From NCBI GenBank assembly GCA_045536135.1, contig JAZSNA010000026.1:1-40713 (forward strand): a stretch of 40,713 nucleotides of DNA, written 5' to 3'. The stretch is from JAZSNA01 sp045536135. Its GTDB lineage: Bacteria; Pseudomonadota; Alphaproteobacteria; CAAHEQ01; UBA3637. Positions within the stretch are counted from its first letter, which is position 1. Each line of letters begins with the position of its first letter. Positions 7,539 to 15,975 of the stretch are shown here, piece after piece. A model generated the notes under the pieces. It made no database searches and had not been told where the DNA came from. It was given only the letters and a program-made list of their open reading frames with translations. The translations under genes and the position numbers were made by a program.

Positions 7539-8453
7539 ATGTTTAAAAAGGCGGTGGATGTTTTAACAAAAGGCGGGTTGGTGGTTTTCCCTACCGAAAC
7601 GGTTTACGGTTTGGGGGCAGATGCTACGAATGATCGTGCGGTGGCATCGATTTTTGAAAAAAAAGGAAGACCTCAATTTAATCCGCTGATTGCCCATTGC
7701 TTGGATATTCAAATGGCTTTAAAATATGTGGACATGGATGAGACGGCTATTCAATTATTGAATACTTTTTCTCCGGGGCCGTTGACTTTGGTTTGTCGGC
7801 GAAAAAAAAACTGTGATATTTCTTTGTTGGCCAGTGCCGGATTGGATACTTTGGCCATTCGAATTCCCAATAATCCGATAGCTCTTTCTTTGATACGGGA
7901 CTTCGGACGTCCGATTGTGGCTCCCAGCGCCAATAAGTCGGGTCGGATATCTCCGACGACGGCTGAACATGTTCGGGCGGATTATCCAGAAGATTGTCCG
8001 TTGATTTTGGATGGTGGAACGTGTGAAGTCGGTTTGGAATCAACAATCATATTGACCACGACAAAACCGATGACAATTTTACGGTATGGCGGGTTGGATG
8101 TTCGTGAAATTGAAAAAGTGACCGGACCATTACAAAGCTTGCTCACAAATGAAAATGCCCCGCAAAGTCCGGGGCAATTAAAAAGCCATTATGCCCCATC
8201 TTTGCCGTTAAAAATGAATCAGCAAAATCGGGTTAATAATTGGGCTTATTTAGGTTTCGGCGAAATGGACGGTGATTTAAATTTAAGTCCAACCGGTGAT
8301 TTGAAAGAGGCTGCGGCTAATTTATTTGCCATGATGCATCAATTGGATCAGCCGATATATGAAGGAATTTTAGTCGCTCCTATTCCAAACGAGGGTTTAG
8401 GTTTGGCAATTAATGATCGTTTAAAGCGAGCCAGTTATGAAAGGGGTAAATAA
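7539..8453 (+). CDS. tsaC: L-threonylcarbamoyladenylate synthase, Sua5 type
   Basis: The enzyme makes threonylcarbamoyl-AMP from threonine, bicarbonate and ATP for t6A37 modification of ANN-decoding tRNAs. The N-terminal YrdC domain (about 1-190) shows FPTETVYGLGADA, KGRPQFNPLIAH, SPGPLTLV, IRIPN and the APSANKSGRISPTTAEHV signature. A further C-terminal domain of about 90 residues after SPGQLKSHYAP marks it as the longer Sua5 form (304 residues) rather than short TsaC. It shares one base with the galE start (TAATG), so the two are translationally coupled. Confidence 0.95.
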   Translation: MFKKAVDVLTKGGLVVFPTETVYGLGADATNDRAVASIFEKKGRPQFNPLIAHCLDIQMALKYVDMDETAIQLLNTFSPGPLTLVCRRKKNCDISLLASAGLDTLAIRIPNNPIALSLIRDFGRPIVAPSANKSGRISPTTAEHVRADYPEDCPLILDGGTCEVGLESTIILTTTKPMTILRYGGLDVREIEKVTGPLQSLLTNENAPQSPGQLKSHYAPSLPLKMNQQNRVNNWAYLGFGEMDGDLNLSPTGDLKEAAANLFAMMHQLDQPIYEGILVAPIPNEGLGLAINDRLKRASYERGK

Positions 8454-9427
8454 TGAAAACAATACTTCTTGTCGGTGGAGCCGGTTATATCGGTGCTCAA
8501 TGTGCAAAATTACTTTCAAAACATTATCGAACGGTTGTTTTGGATGATTTATGTATGGGGCATAAAGAAGCCGTGCTTTTTTCCGATTTTGAACAAGTGT
8601 CCTTATCGGATAAAAAATCTTTGGAACACGTATTTGAAAAATACAATATTGATGTTGTGTGTCATTTCGCAGCTCATACTCAGGTTGAAGAAAGCATGTA
8701 TCATCCCGATAAGTATTATCAAAATAATGTGGTCGGGACTTTGAATTTATTGGATGTGATGAAAGAAAATAATGTTAAAAAGATTGTTTTTTCTTCTACT
8801 TGCGCGACTTATGGGAATCCCAAATATATCCCGTTGGATGAAAAACATACTCAAAATCCGATTAACACATATGGTATGTCAAAATATATAGATGAACAAA
8901 TGATAAAGGATTATGCCAGATCCTATGGATTACAATATACAATATTCCGCTATTTTAATGCGGCAGGATGTGATCCGGACGGACAATTGGGATGTTCTCA
9001 AATACCTGAAACTCATGTGATACCGATTATTTTACAAACATTGACCGGACAGAGAAAGGTTTTTAAAATATTCGGAGACGATTATGATACTTCGGATGGA
9101 AGCTGTATTCGTGATTATATTCATGTTTGCGATTTGGCACAGGCTCATTTAAAGGCTATTCAAAAAATGGAAAACTCAACCGAAAATTTTGAACTGAATT
9201 TGGGAACGGGGAAGGGCTATTCCGTCAAACAGTTGGTCGCTGGTGTTGAAAAGGTGACCGGTCAAAAAGTTCCGGTTCAAATAGCTCCCCGACGTGCCGG
9301 AGATCCAGCTTGTTTATATGCCGATTCGTCATTGGCTTTTGAAAAAATCGGTTGGAAAGCTGAAATTACTGATATTGATGAGATGATTAAAACGGCATGG
9401 ATTTGGGAACAAGATAGAAAATATTAA
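8453..9427 (+). CDS. galE: UDP-glucose 4-epimerase
   Basis: This is a 324-residue extended short-chain dehydrogenase. It has the NAD-binding GGAGYIG (8-14), the SSTCATYG segment with the catalytic Ser/Thr, YGMSK with catalytic Tyr and Lys, and the substrate-binding FRYFNAAGCDPDG typical of GalE. It interconverts UDP-glucose and UDP-galactose for surface polysaccharide or galactose use. The length is slightly shorter than the common 330-340. It is the last gene before ssrA; no terminator is visible in the short gap, and the ssrA promoter starts immediately at its stop codon. Confidence 0.93.
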   Translation: MKTILLVGGAGYIGAQCAKLLSKHYRTVVLDDLCMGHKEAVLFSDFEQVSLSDKKSLEHVFEKYNIDVVCHFAAHTQVEESMYHPDKYYQNNVVGTLNLLDVMKENNVKKIVFSSTCATYGNPKYIPLDEKHTQNPINTYGMSKYIDEQMIKDYARSYGLQYTIFRYFNAAGCDPDGQLGCSQIPETHVIPIILQTLTGQRKVFKIFGDDYDTSDGSCIRDYIHVCDLAQAHLKAIQKMENSTENFELNLGTGKGYSVKQLVAGVEKVTGQKVPVQIAPRRAGDPACLYADSSLAFEKIGWKAEITDIDEMIKTAWIWEQDRKY

Positions 9428-9455
9428 TTGAAAAAAATAAAATTTGTGCTATAAT
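9428..9455 (+). promoter_or_regulatory. Sigma-70 promoter of ssrA
   Basis: TTGAAA (9428-9433) and a perfect TATAAT (9450-9455) are separated by 16 bases, placing the start near 9462, just ahead of the acceptor half of tmRNA. The -35 overlaps the last base or two of galE. Confidence 0.8.
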
Positions 9456-9461
9456 AAATTC

Positions 9462-9753
9462 GTTGCTTGTATAGGCGACTATGATGCTAAACGGTTTATG
9501 GAATAATCGTTCTGGACTCGGGGGCGGTACCCGACACCTCCACCAATGGGGGTGAATTTAGGTTCGACAGGCGTGGTAAAGATAAACTTTGTATCCGTGA
9601 TTGTACCGACGTTATCGGGCTGTTTTTTAAATGCGAACAATAATTTCGCTCGGGCTTATGCAACAGCTTAGTGCTGTTTAAGCTCAACTGATTCTTCGGA
9701 CTATTGACGTCCAAAGTGGGGTTCGGGAGATACCTAGCAACAGAAATCTCCCG
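9462..9753 (+). ncRNA. ssrA: Two-piece (circularly permuted) tmRNA
   Basis: The 3' tRNA-like half comes first: a T-arm (GGACTCGGGGGCGGTACCC) and acceptor strand CACCTCC plus ACCA ending at 9545. After only two bases (9546-9547) the mature 5' end begins at 9548 with GGGGGTG, which pairs over seven positions with CACCTCC. The coding half follows, with tag reading frame 9633-9671: A-N-N-N-F-A-R-A-Y-A-T-A then TAG. This permuted order is the alphaproteobacterial ssrA arrangement, processed into acceptor and coding RNAs that rescue stalled ribosomes. The RNA ends at a strong terminator. The ANNNFA start matches alphaproteobacterial tags; the ATA end differs from the usual LAA/VAA. Confidence 0.93.
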
Positions 9754-9761
9754 TTTTTTTT
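9724..9761 (+). terminator. Intrinsic terminator of ssrA
   Basis: CGGGAGAT (9724-9731) pairs with ATCTCCCG (9746-9753) across a 14-base loop and is followed by eight T. Confidence 0.88.
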
Positions 9762-9823
9762 CTCTTTTTGTTAATATTTTGTATACTTTTATAGGTGTAT
9801 TATACAAATAAAAGGGGATTATT

Positions 9824-10270
9824 ATGATGAAAAAGATTTTATTACTTGGATTGTTGGCTTTGGGAGCTTGTTCTATTCAACCCACACCTGGAAAGTGTCA
9901 AGGCTCTCTTGTTAAGGGTTGTCATCCGACACTTTATTTCGACTTTAATTCCGATAAACTAACGTCAGAAAGTTTGGATACCTTAGACTGGCCGATTCAA
10001 AAATTAAAAAAACGGGGACAAAAAAGGGTTTCCGTTTCCGGATATGCTGATCAAGTCGGTGGGCGGAAAGTGAATCTTGAAATTTCAAAAAAACGGGCAA
10101 TAGCTGTTAGGGACTATTTGATTAAAAATTCAATAACTCCGGAAAGAATTGATATTTATTATTATGGAAAGGATCTTTTAAGAACAACGGATGAAAATAA
10201 GCAATATCTTGAAAGACGGGTTGAAATTAAAATTATTGATGAAGAGGATAAGTTCTTCGGACGGTATTAA
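9824..10270 (+). CDS. OmpA-domain lipoprotein
   Basis: This 148-residue lipoprotein has a signal sequence with lipobox LGAC (Cys16) and an OmpA/Pal-like peptidoglycan-binding domain over about residues 38-140: TLYFDFNSDKL, then GYADQVGGRKVNLEISKKRA, a variant of the usual GHxDxxGxxxxNxxLSxxRA. It is a second, more divergent relative of the true pal gene at 15465-15962. The protein should sit in the outer membrane and bind peptidoglycan. It lies just after ssrA and 22 bases before a trimeric autotransporter, so the two may be co-expressed. A GGGG-rich ribosome site lies before the double ATG. Confidence 0.88.
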   Translation: MMKKILLLGLLALGACSIQPTPGKCQGSLVKGCHPTLYFDFNSDKLTSESLDTLDWPIQKLKKRGQKRVSVSGYADQVGGRKVNLEISKKRAIAVRDYLIKNSITPERIDIYYYGKDLLRTTDENKQYLERRVEIKIIDEEDKFFGRY

Positions 10271-10292
10271 ACCTTTAACTGAAAGGAAAAAA

Positions 10293-11402
10293 ATGAAAAA
10301 TTCAAAAACAACAATAAAGGAATTAACAAAAATGTATCGGAAAGTTTTACTAAAATGCTTGGTAATCGCAATGGTACTTTCTTTTAATGTGTCGGCACAG
10401 GTTGTTGATGTTATATCTAATGGAACGGCTCCTGCGGATGGAACTGTTATTGGAACAATAACTTTTGAACAAGCCCAATGGGATGCTTTAGCATCCGGTA
10501 TTGATTCCACAAAGGTTGCCCAAATTGAAACAAATAAAAATGGTATTGCGACCAATACGACGAATATTTCGGCGAATACGACAGCGATTGATACAATCAA
10601 TAACAGTGATGTGATGAATTCGGGTATTGATTCCACAAAAGTTGCCCAAATTGAAACAAATAAGAATGATATCGCACAAAATACGGCGGATATTGCGACC
10701 AATACCGCAGATATCGCACAAAATACGGCGGATATTTCAGCCAATGCAACGGCGATAGATGTGATAAATAATAGTGATGTTATGAACTCCGGTATTGATT
10801 CCACAAAGGTGGCTCAAATTGAAACGAATAAGAACAATATCGCACAAAATACGGCGGATATTGCGACCAATGCAACGGCGATAGATGCGATAAATAATAG
10901 TGATGTGATGAACTCGGGCATTGATGCGACAAAGGTGGCTCAAATTGAAACAAATAAGAATGATATCGCACAAAATACGGCGGATATTGTCGCCAATGCG
11001 ACCGATATTGCGGATAATCGCATGGCAATCGGTGATCGGAACTATTCAAGTACGAATTATATTTCTGTGGGGGATGATTTGACGACAGCGGTTTCCGATT
11101 TAGATTTCGAATTGGGGCGTATAGAATATAATCTTGGGAATATTGAACATGATTTAAATCAAACTCGGCGGGAAATGAAGGGCGGTTTTGCGGCGGCAGC
11201 GGCAATGTCAGCTCTTGTTCCGAATGCACGTGCAGATGGAGATACTCAAATTGCAATTGGAACAGGTACATATCAAGGCCGAGGAGGTATGGCCATCGGT
11301 GGTTTTCATTACCTGAATGATAATACATTAATCAATGTCGGTGGGGCTTATGCCGGTTCAAAAAGTGCTACATTTAAAGCCGGTGTGACCTTCGGGTGGT
11401 AG
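10293..11402 (+). CDS. Trimeric autotransporter adhesin, YadA type
   Basis: The 369-residue protein has an N-terminal signal with an extended polar region before the hydrophobic core (about 20-34, cleavage near SAQ), a stalk of four repeats (about 68-245), a coiled-coil neck and a C-terminal YadA anchor of about 75 residues (GGFAAAAAMSALVP, then beta strands ending VTFGW with a terminal aromatic). Such proteins form trimers whose C-termini build one outer-membrane barrel. I chose the ATG at 10293 because it has a GAAAGGA ribosome site and lies after the previous stop; the frame stays open upstream to 10191 but that would overlap the previous gene and place the signal internally. The protein is short for the family, with no globular head visible. 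Confidence 0.88.
   Translation: MKNSKTTIKELTKMYRKVLLKCLVIAMVLSFNVSAQVVDVISNGTAPADGTVIGTITFEQAQWDALASGIDSTKVAQIETNKNGIATNTTNISANTTAIDTINNSDVMNSGIDSTKVAQIETNKNDIAQNTADIATNTADIAQNTADISANATAIDVINNSDVMNSGIDSTKVAQIETNKNNIAQNTADIATNATAIDAINNSDVMNSGIDATKVAQIETNKNDIAQNTADIVANATDIADNRMAIGDRNYSSTNYISVGDDLTTAVSDLDFELGRIEYNLGNIEHDLNQTRREMKGGFAAAAAMSALVPNARADGDTQIAIGTGTYQGRGGMAIGGFHYLNDNTLINVGGAYAGSKSATFKAGVTFGW
10494..11019 (+). repeat. Four stalk repeats in the autotransporter
   Basis: Units start at 10494, 10620, 10788 and 10914 with SGID[SA]TKVAQIETNKN. The steps are 126, 168 and 126 bases (42, 56 and 42 residues). The long unit has gained one extra 14-residue block, two heptads of the form DIAQNTA DIATNTA. 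Near-identical DNA indicates recent expansion, and unequal exchange could change stalk length without breaking the frame. Confidence 0.9.
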
Positions 11403-11415
11403 GTGTTTACAAAAT

Positions 11416-11449
11416 AAAAAAGCCCTGTCTTAACAAACAGGGCTTTTTT
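11416..11449 (+). terminator. Bidirectional intrinsic terminator
   Basis: A 13-base stem (AGCCCTGT against ACAGGGCT with A/T flanks) is followed by T on the plus strand and, by symmetry, on the minus strand. It ends the autotransporter transcript and also lies one base beyond the 3' end of tRNA-Val. Confidence 0.88.
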
Positions 11450-11450
11450 A

Positions 11451-11527
11451 TGGTGGGTGTAACAGGATTCGAACCTGTGACCTCTACGATGTGAACGTAG
11501 CGCTCTAACCAACTGAGCTATACACCC
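11451..11527 (-). tRNA. tRNA-Val (CAC)
   Basis: The 77-base gene on the minus strand folds with acceptor GGGTGTA/TACACCC, D-arm AGCTCAGTTGGTTAGAGC and anticodon stem CTACG/CGTAG with loop TTCACAT, giving anticodon CAC for GTG codons. The T-arm is ACAGG-TTCGAAT-CCTGT. The CCA end is encoded. It lies 47 bases beyond the ftsH stop and may be transcribed from upstream. Confidence 0.95.
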
Positions 11528-11574
11528 AAGAGAATACATACACTATTACTCTTTTTATCGGATAAAGTCAAGAA

Positions 11575-13431
11575 TTATTCAATATCCGGCAAAGTTTTTC
11601 GGGGAGTAAAGTTGTTTTCTTCTTTCGGTTGTATTTTTTCGCCCTTTAAAACAAGCTGAATTTCATCTTTATCCAGTGTTTCGTATTCAATTAAGGCTTC
11701 TGATAAAAGCTTTAATTGTTTTTTATGTTGTTTTAAGACATCAGCTGTTTTTTGATAAGCATCATCAATAATTTGTTTGATTTCATGATCAACGGCCTCG
11801 GCCGTTTTGTCTGAAATATTTTTATGACGAGATATACTGTGTCCCAAAAAGACTTCATTTTCCGGTTCTTCATAAGCCATTGGGCCTAGGGGACTCATAC
11901 CCCATTCAGTGACCATTTTACGGGCGATATTGGTTGCGACCATAATATCGTTGCTGGCACCGGTGGAGATGTTTTCTGGTCCAAAAATCATTTCTTCGGC
12001 GACTCGACCGCCAAATAAGATGGATAGACGTGATTTTAAGTATGTCATACTTTGTGAATATTTATCCTTTTCGGGTAATTGCATCGTTAAACCCAAAGCT
12101 TGTCCGCGTGGAATAATCGTCACTTTATGAAGCGGATCGGATTGAGGCATATGTAAGCTGACGATAGCATGTCCGGCTTCATGATATGCCGTCATTTTCT
12201 TTTCGGCTTCATCCATGACCATTGAACGACGTTCTGTTCCCATCATTACTTTGTCTTTGGCCTCTTCCATGTCCTTCATGGTGACTTTTATACGGTTTTT
12301 ACGAGCGGCTAACAAAGCACTTTCGTTGACTAAATTAGCCAAATCTGCTCCGGAAAATCCGGGCGTTCCACGAGCAATCAGACGAATGTCTACATCCGGT
12401 GCAAGCGGAATTTTTTTGACATGGACGGCTAAAATTTGTTCACGTCCGTTGACATCCGGATTGGGAACCACAATTTGACGGTCAAAGCGTCCGGGACGTA
12501 AAAGAGCAGGGTCCAAAACATCCGGTCTATTTGTTGCCGCAATTAAAATAACGCCGGAGTTTTCCTCAAACCCGTCCATCTCAACCAATAATTGGTTAAG
12601 TGTTTGTTCACGTTCATCGTTCCCACCGCCCAGTCCGGCACCCCGTTGTCGTCCGACAGCATCAATTTCGTCAATGAAAAGGATACATGGAGAATTTTTT
12701 TTGGCTTTATCAAACATATCCCGAACTCTGGAAGCACCAACACCGACGAACATTTCAACAAAATCGGAACCGGATATACTGAAAAATGGGACATTAGCTT
12801 CGCCGGAAATGGCCCGAGCCAATAAAGTTTTACCGGTTCCCGGGGGGCCGACAAGTAATACGCCTTGTGGAATCTTGCCACCAAGACGTTGAAACTTTGC
12901 AGGTTCTTTCAAAAAGTCAACGATTTCTTCTAATTCCTTTTTGGCTTCGTCAATACCGGCGACATCTTTGAAGGTGACTTTTTTATTTTTATCTTGTTGT
13001 TGCATTCTGGATTTGCCAAAGTTCATGGCTTTACCGTTTTGTGCCGATATTTGGCGTAAAATGATGAAAAAGATAAAAACAAACAAAATCATCGGCAACC
13101 AAGAGGACAGGCTTGATGTGTATGAAGAATCTGTTTCTGTCGGGAAAACGGAAATATTAACATTGTTTTTTTGTAAAAAAGGAATAAAGTTTGAATCATT
13201 GGGGATATAACTGATGAATTTTTGTCCCCCGTTAATTTTACCGGATACCTCATTACCTTTTATCTCTACGGATGTAATTTCTTTATTTTCAATTTTTTGA
13301 TTTAACTCTGTAAAAGAAAATTCTTTTGCTTTTTTAAAGCGATTTGAATCTATTGAAAAATTGGACATAATTAAAATAACGGAAAATATAATAATCCAAA
13401 TTAAAACAGAGCTTTTTTTATTTTTTTGCAT
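11575..13431 (-). CDS. ftsH: ATP-dependent zinc metalloprotease FtsH
   Basis: FtsH is a membrane-bound AAA+ protease that degrades damaged membrane proteins and short-lived regulators. The 618-residue sequence has two membrane segments (about 8-24 and 109-126) flanking a periplasmic domain, Walker A GPPGTGKT (195-202), Walker B ILFIDEID (250-257), arginine finger region RPGRFDR (312-318) and zinc site HEAGH (417-421). Length and order are normal. It follows tilS by two bases, the conserved tilS-ftsH order of many bacteria, and is the last protein gene of the operon that starts near 16790. Confidence 0.98.
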   Translation of the reverse strand: MQKNKKSSVLIWIIIFSVILIMSNFSIDSNRFKKAKEFSFTELNQKIENKEITSVEIKGNEVSGKINGGQKFISYIPNDSNFIPFLQKNNVNISVFPTETDSSYTSSLSSWLPMILFVFIFFIILRQISAQNGKAMNFGKSRMQQQDKNKKVTFKDVAGIDEAKKELEEIVDFLKEPAKFQRLGGKIPQGVLLVGPPGTGKTLLARAISGEANVPFFSISGSDFVEMFVGVGASRVRDMFDKAKKNSPCILFIDEIDAVGRQRGAGLGGGNDEREQTLNQLLVEMDGFEENSGVILIAATNRPDVLDPALLRPGRFDRQIVVPNPDVNGREQILAVHVKKIPLAPDVDIRLIARGTPGFSGADLANLVNESALLAARKNRIKVTMKDMEEAKDKVMMGTERRSMVMDEAEKKMTAYHEAGHAIVSLHMPQSDPLHKVTIIPRGQALGLTMQLPEKDKYSQSMTYLKSRLSILFGGRVAEEMIFGPENISTGASNDIMVATNIARKMVTEWGMSPLGPMAYEEPENEVFLGHSISRHKNISDKTAEAVDHEIKQIIDDAYQKTADVLKQHKKQLKLLSEALIEYETLDKDEIQLVLKGEKIQPKEENNFTPRKTLPDIE

Positions 13432-13433
13432 TT

Positions 13434-14606
13434 TTATTCCTTTGTTTTTATTTCTATATGTATAGGCTTTGTATAATAATTCAAGAACGGAACAGCAATT
13501 AAAGTTCCACTTGTATCATAAAAAGCCGGTATAATTCGACAAACTTTTGCCGGTAGATTTTTTACCCGTAAATCACTTGCCAAACATTTTACCACAATTT
13601 TTTGATCTGTCAAAATGAAAAGATGATCAAAAAGTGTCCAAGTATTGGGTTTAATTGTCAAAGGGGGCGGAATTTTAGCTTCTTCTCGAATGATAAATAA
13701 CTTTTTCTTTGTTTTAATAATTTGACAGCCAGATAGAGTTATACACTTTAAATCAGAGCTTATATATTTTTCCAATTGAGACAATTCCGGATTAGTTTTA
13801 CTGATTTCTTGGATAATATTTGATAAGATACGAATCTTAAATTCCGGCATCAAATTTTCCCAATCCTTTATATTACAAAAGGCAAAATTAGCCGTGGTTC
13901 GCTGAAAAATTTTATTTTCTATGTCGTTTGAATATGATGTTAATGTTTGTTTCGCCCTATAAATTCTTTCAGCCGATTTTGATAGCATTGAAGGGAATAG
14001 ACCTAATTGATTTAGATTGGAAAATGCCTTTCGAATACGAACCCGTTCATAGGTTAAATCTTCATTTGATGGGTCTTCTACCCAAGTTTGTTTATATTTC
14101 GTTTTTAATAATTTTTTCAAGTCTTCATGAGACTGTTTTAATAAAGGACGATATAAACATAAATCCATATAATAAGATACGGGACTCATGGCCGATAATC
14201 CGTCAATACCGCTTCCACGAGCCAAACGCATTAAAAAAGTTTCCGCCTGATCATTGATGGTGTGTCCCAAACACAAAACAGATATTTGATGTTTTTGACA
14301 ATATTCGTATAAAAGAGAATATCTTTTTTCTCGGGCAATTTCTTCAATGGCCGTTTTGGGTTTTTTTCCAATCCATGTCAATGTATGATGTTTTATGCCT
14401 TTTGATGTTAATATTGTATGAACAAAATCAGCCTCAATTGTTGATTCTGGTCTGAGTTTATGATCAATCGTTAAGGCCGTTAAGTCGATTTTTTCATTTT
14501 GACAATAATCGTTTAGTAATAAAGTTAAAGCCAAACTGTCGGCGCCACCGGAAGTGGCGACCGCAATTTTGCCTTTATTCTTTAAAAATGAAAAATCTAG
14601 TTGCAT
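13434..14606 (-). CDS. tilS: tRNA(Ile)-lysidine synthase
   Basis: TilS changes C34 of the CAU-anticodon isoleucine tRNA to lysidine so that it reads AUA. The PP-loop motif SGGADS is at 19-24, followed by the N-type ATPase core with LTIDHKLR, GHTINDQAETFLMRLARGSG and RPLL. The C-terminal half is divergent, as is usual. It overlaps cpoB by 10 bases and is followed by ftsH after two bases. Confidence 0.94.
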   Translation of the reverse strand: MQLDFSFLKNKGKIAVATSGGADSLALTLLLNDYCQNEKIDLTALTIDHKLRPESTIEADFVHTILTSKGIKHHTLTWIGKKPKTAIEEIAREKRYSLLYEYCQKHQISVLCLGHTINDQAETFLMRLARGSGIDGLSAMSPVSYYMDLCLYRPLLKQSHEDLKKLLKTKYKQTWVEDPSNEDLTYERVRIRKAFSNLNQLGLFPSMLSKSAERIYRAKQTLTSYSNDIENKIFQRTTANFAFCNIKDWENLMPEFKIRILSNIIQEISKTNPELSQLEKYISSDLKCITLSGCQIIKTKKKLFIIREEAKIPPPLTIKPNTWTLFDHLFILTDQKIVVKCLASDLRVKNLPAKVCRIIPAFYDTSGTLIAVPFLNYYTKPIHIEIKTKE

Positions 14607-15394
14607 TTAATTTTTTCGGCTTCGGCTAAAGCTCTTTCCTTTAATGTTTCCGATGTATTCGGAAATTCAAGCGGTAAGTTTTTAAATGCTGTACATGCTT
14701 CCTTTAATTTACCGATTCGAACCATGGACATTCCTAATTTTAATAAACAATCTGCTGCTTTTGGATTGGTTTTGTATTTTTTAAAACCGGTTGCAAAATG
14801 GATTAAAGCGTTTTCATAATCGCCGGTTGTATAATAAGTTTCACCAAGCCAGTATTGAGCATTTCCAGCTAAATTATCATTCGGATAGTCGGATAAAAAT
14901 TGACGTAATTCTGTTTGAGCTTGTCCATAGGCTCCGTCTTTTAATAGGTTAAAAGCTTTATCGTATTGTGCTTGTGGTGTTTTTTCTTCAATTGTTGGTG
15001 GAACGGTTGGTTGTGGCGGTAATATTTGAATCGGTTCCGCCGGTGTCTTTTTTTGTTCAAAATCTTTAAAGCGTAAGTCTATATCCGCTTGCAGTGTATT
15101 AACTTTTTTTTCGATTTGGTCTTGTTGAAAAGTAATTTGTTCAAATTTAGAAGTTAAATTTTGAACGGATTGTTCGATTTCATCGATTCGAATAAATAAG
15201 TTTTCAAGTCCTTTATCCGAGTAAGTATGGTTAGAAATTGTAGGATTTTCTGTTGATGTATAGATTTTTTGTTGAAGTAAAAAAAGATCATTTTCGATTC
15301 GATTTAAACGATCCAAAGTCGGATTTTGATTTTCTATGATTGTTTGGGCGGATAAAGATGTTGTGATTAATAGAGTCAAAAGAATTTTTTTCAT
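14597..15394 (-). CDS. cpoB: Cell division coordinator CpoB (YbgF)
   Basis: The 265-residue periplasmic protein has a signal peptide (about 1-16), an N-terminal coiled coil (about 25-105) that drives trimerisation, a proline-rich linker and C-terminal TPR repeats starting at AQYDKAFNLLKDGAYGQA. This is the YbgF/CpoB layout. In E. coli it links the Tol-Pal system to septal peptidoglycan synthesis. It lies downstream of pal, as usual, but tolQRAB are not in the window. A terminator-like hairpin sits between pal and this gene; the ribosome site GGGAGAA follows the hairpin. Confidence 0.9.
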   Translation of the reverse strand: MKKILLTLLITTSLSAQTIIENQNPTLDRLNRIENDLFLLQQKIYTSTENPTISNHTYSDKGLENLFIRIDEIEQSVQNLTSKFEQITFQQDQIEKKVNTLQADIDLRFKDFEQKKTPAEPIQILPPQPTVPPTIEEKTPQAQYDKAFNLLKDGAYGQAQTELRQFLSDYPNDNLAGNAQYWLGETYYTTGDYENALIHFATGFKKYKTNPKAADCLLKLGMSMVRIGKLKEACTAFKNLPLEFPNTSETLKERALAEAEKIKCN

Positions 15395-15408
15395 TAGTTT
15401 TCTCCCAT

Positions 15409-15452
15409 AAAAAAAGGTTTTATCCGTATTATACAGATAAAACCTTTTTTTT
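15409..15452 (-). terminator. Terminator-like hairpin between pal and cpoB
   Basis: A stem of about 16 pairs (AAGGTTTTATC against GATAAAACCTT with A/T flanks) with an 11-base loop lies 12 bases beyond the pal stop. On the minus strand it ends in a T run. It could cut most transcripts after pal, making pal and its upstream genes more abundant than cpoB-tilS-ftsH. Confidence 0.8.
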
Positions 15453-15464
15453 CAATACATTTTT

Positions 15465-15962
15465 TTAATTAACAATTGTTTTGGCTCGTCTGTTTTGGGC
15501 CCAAGCGGTTTCATCCGCACCCAATACCTCCGGTCTTTCTTTGCCATAAGATATTGTTCGAACCCGAGATTCGTCAATTCCGTTTAAAATTAAATAATCT
15601 TTAACGGATATCGCACGTTTTTCACCCAGAGCTAAATTGTATTCGCGTGTTCCGCGTTCATCACAATGCCCCTCAATAACCAAAAGGGCATCCGGATATT
15701 GTTTTAACCAATTAATTTGCCGATTCAAAACAGCAATAGAGTCACGATCTAAATTGGAACCGTTGAATTTAAAGTAGACTACATTTTGAACATCTGATTG
15801 AAATCTGTTATTTAATTCCGTATCTTCCAAGTTCATAATGTCCGCATCCGCCCAATGTTCCAACTTTGATTGAGAATCTGCCCCTGTCTTGGTTGATGAT
15901 TGGAAATGCGAACAGGCCGAGATAAAAACAATCGTTAATAAAAGACTGAATGTTTTAGACAT
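15465..15962 (-). CDS. pal: Peptidoglycan-associated lipoprotein Pal
   Basis: The 165-residue protein has lipobox ISAC (Cys17) and an OmpA-like domain: VYFKFNGSNL, then IEGHCDERGTREYNLALGEKRA with the conserved Asp and Arg that bind diaminopimelate in peptidoglycan, and RVRTISYGKERP. Pal anchors the outer membrane to the wall and constricts it at division through the Tol system. It follows a 44-residue lipoprotein by 13 bases, with an AAGGA ribosome site in the gap. Confidence 0.97.
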   Translation of the reverse strand: MSKTFSLLLTIVFISACSHFQSSTKTGADSQSKLEHWADADIMNLEDTELNNRFQSDVQNVVYFKFNGSNLDRDSIAVLNRQINWLKQYPDALLVIEGHCDERGTREYNLALGEKRAISVKDYLILNGIDESRVRTISYGKERPEVLGADETAWAQNRRAKTIVN

Positions 15963-15975
15963 TATACGTCCTTAA

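Noticed and set aside
10494..11019. Repeats considered as a CRISPR array
   Set aside because: They are in-frame coding repeats of 126-168 bases with no unique spacers and no cas genes.
10178..11328. Long minus-strand frames opposite the autotransporter
   Set aside because: They arise from the repeat composition on the coding strand and have no ribosome site or family resemblance.
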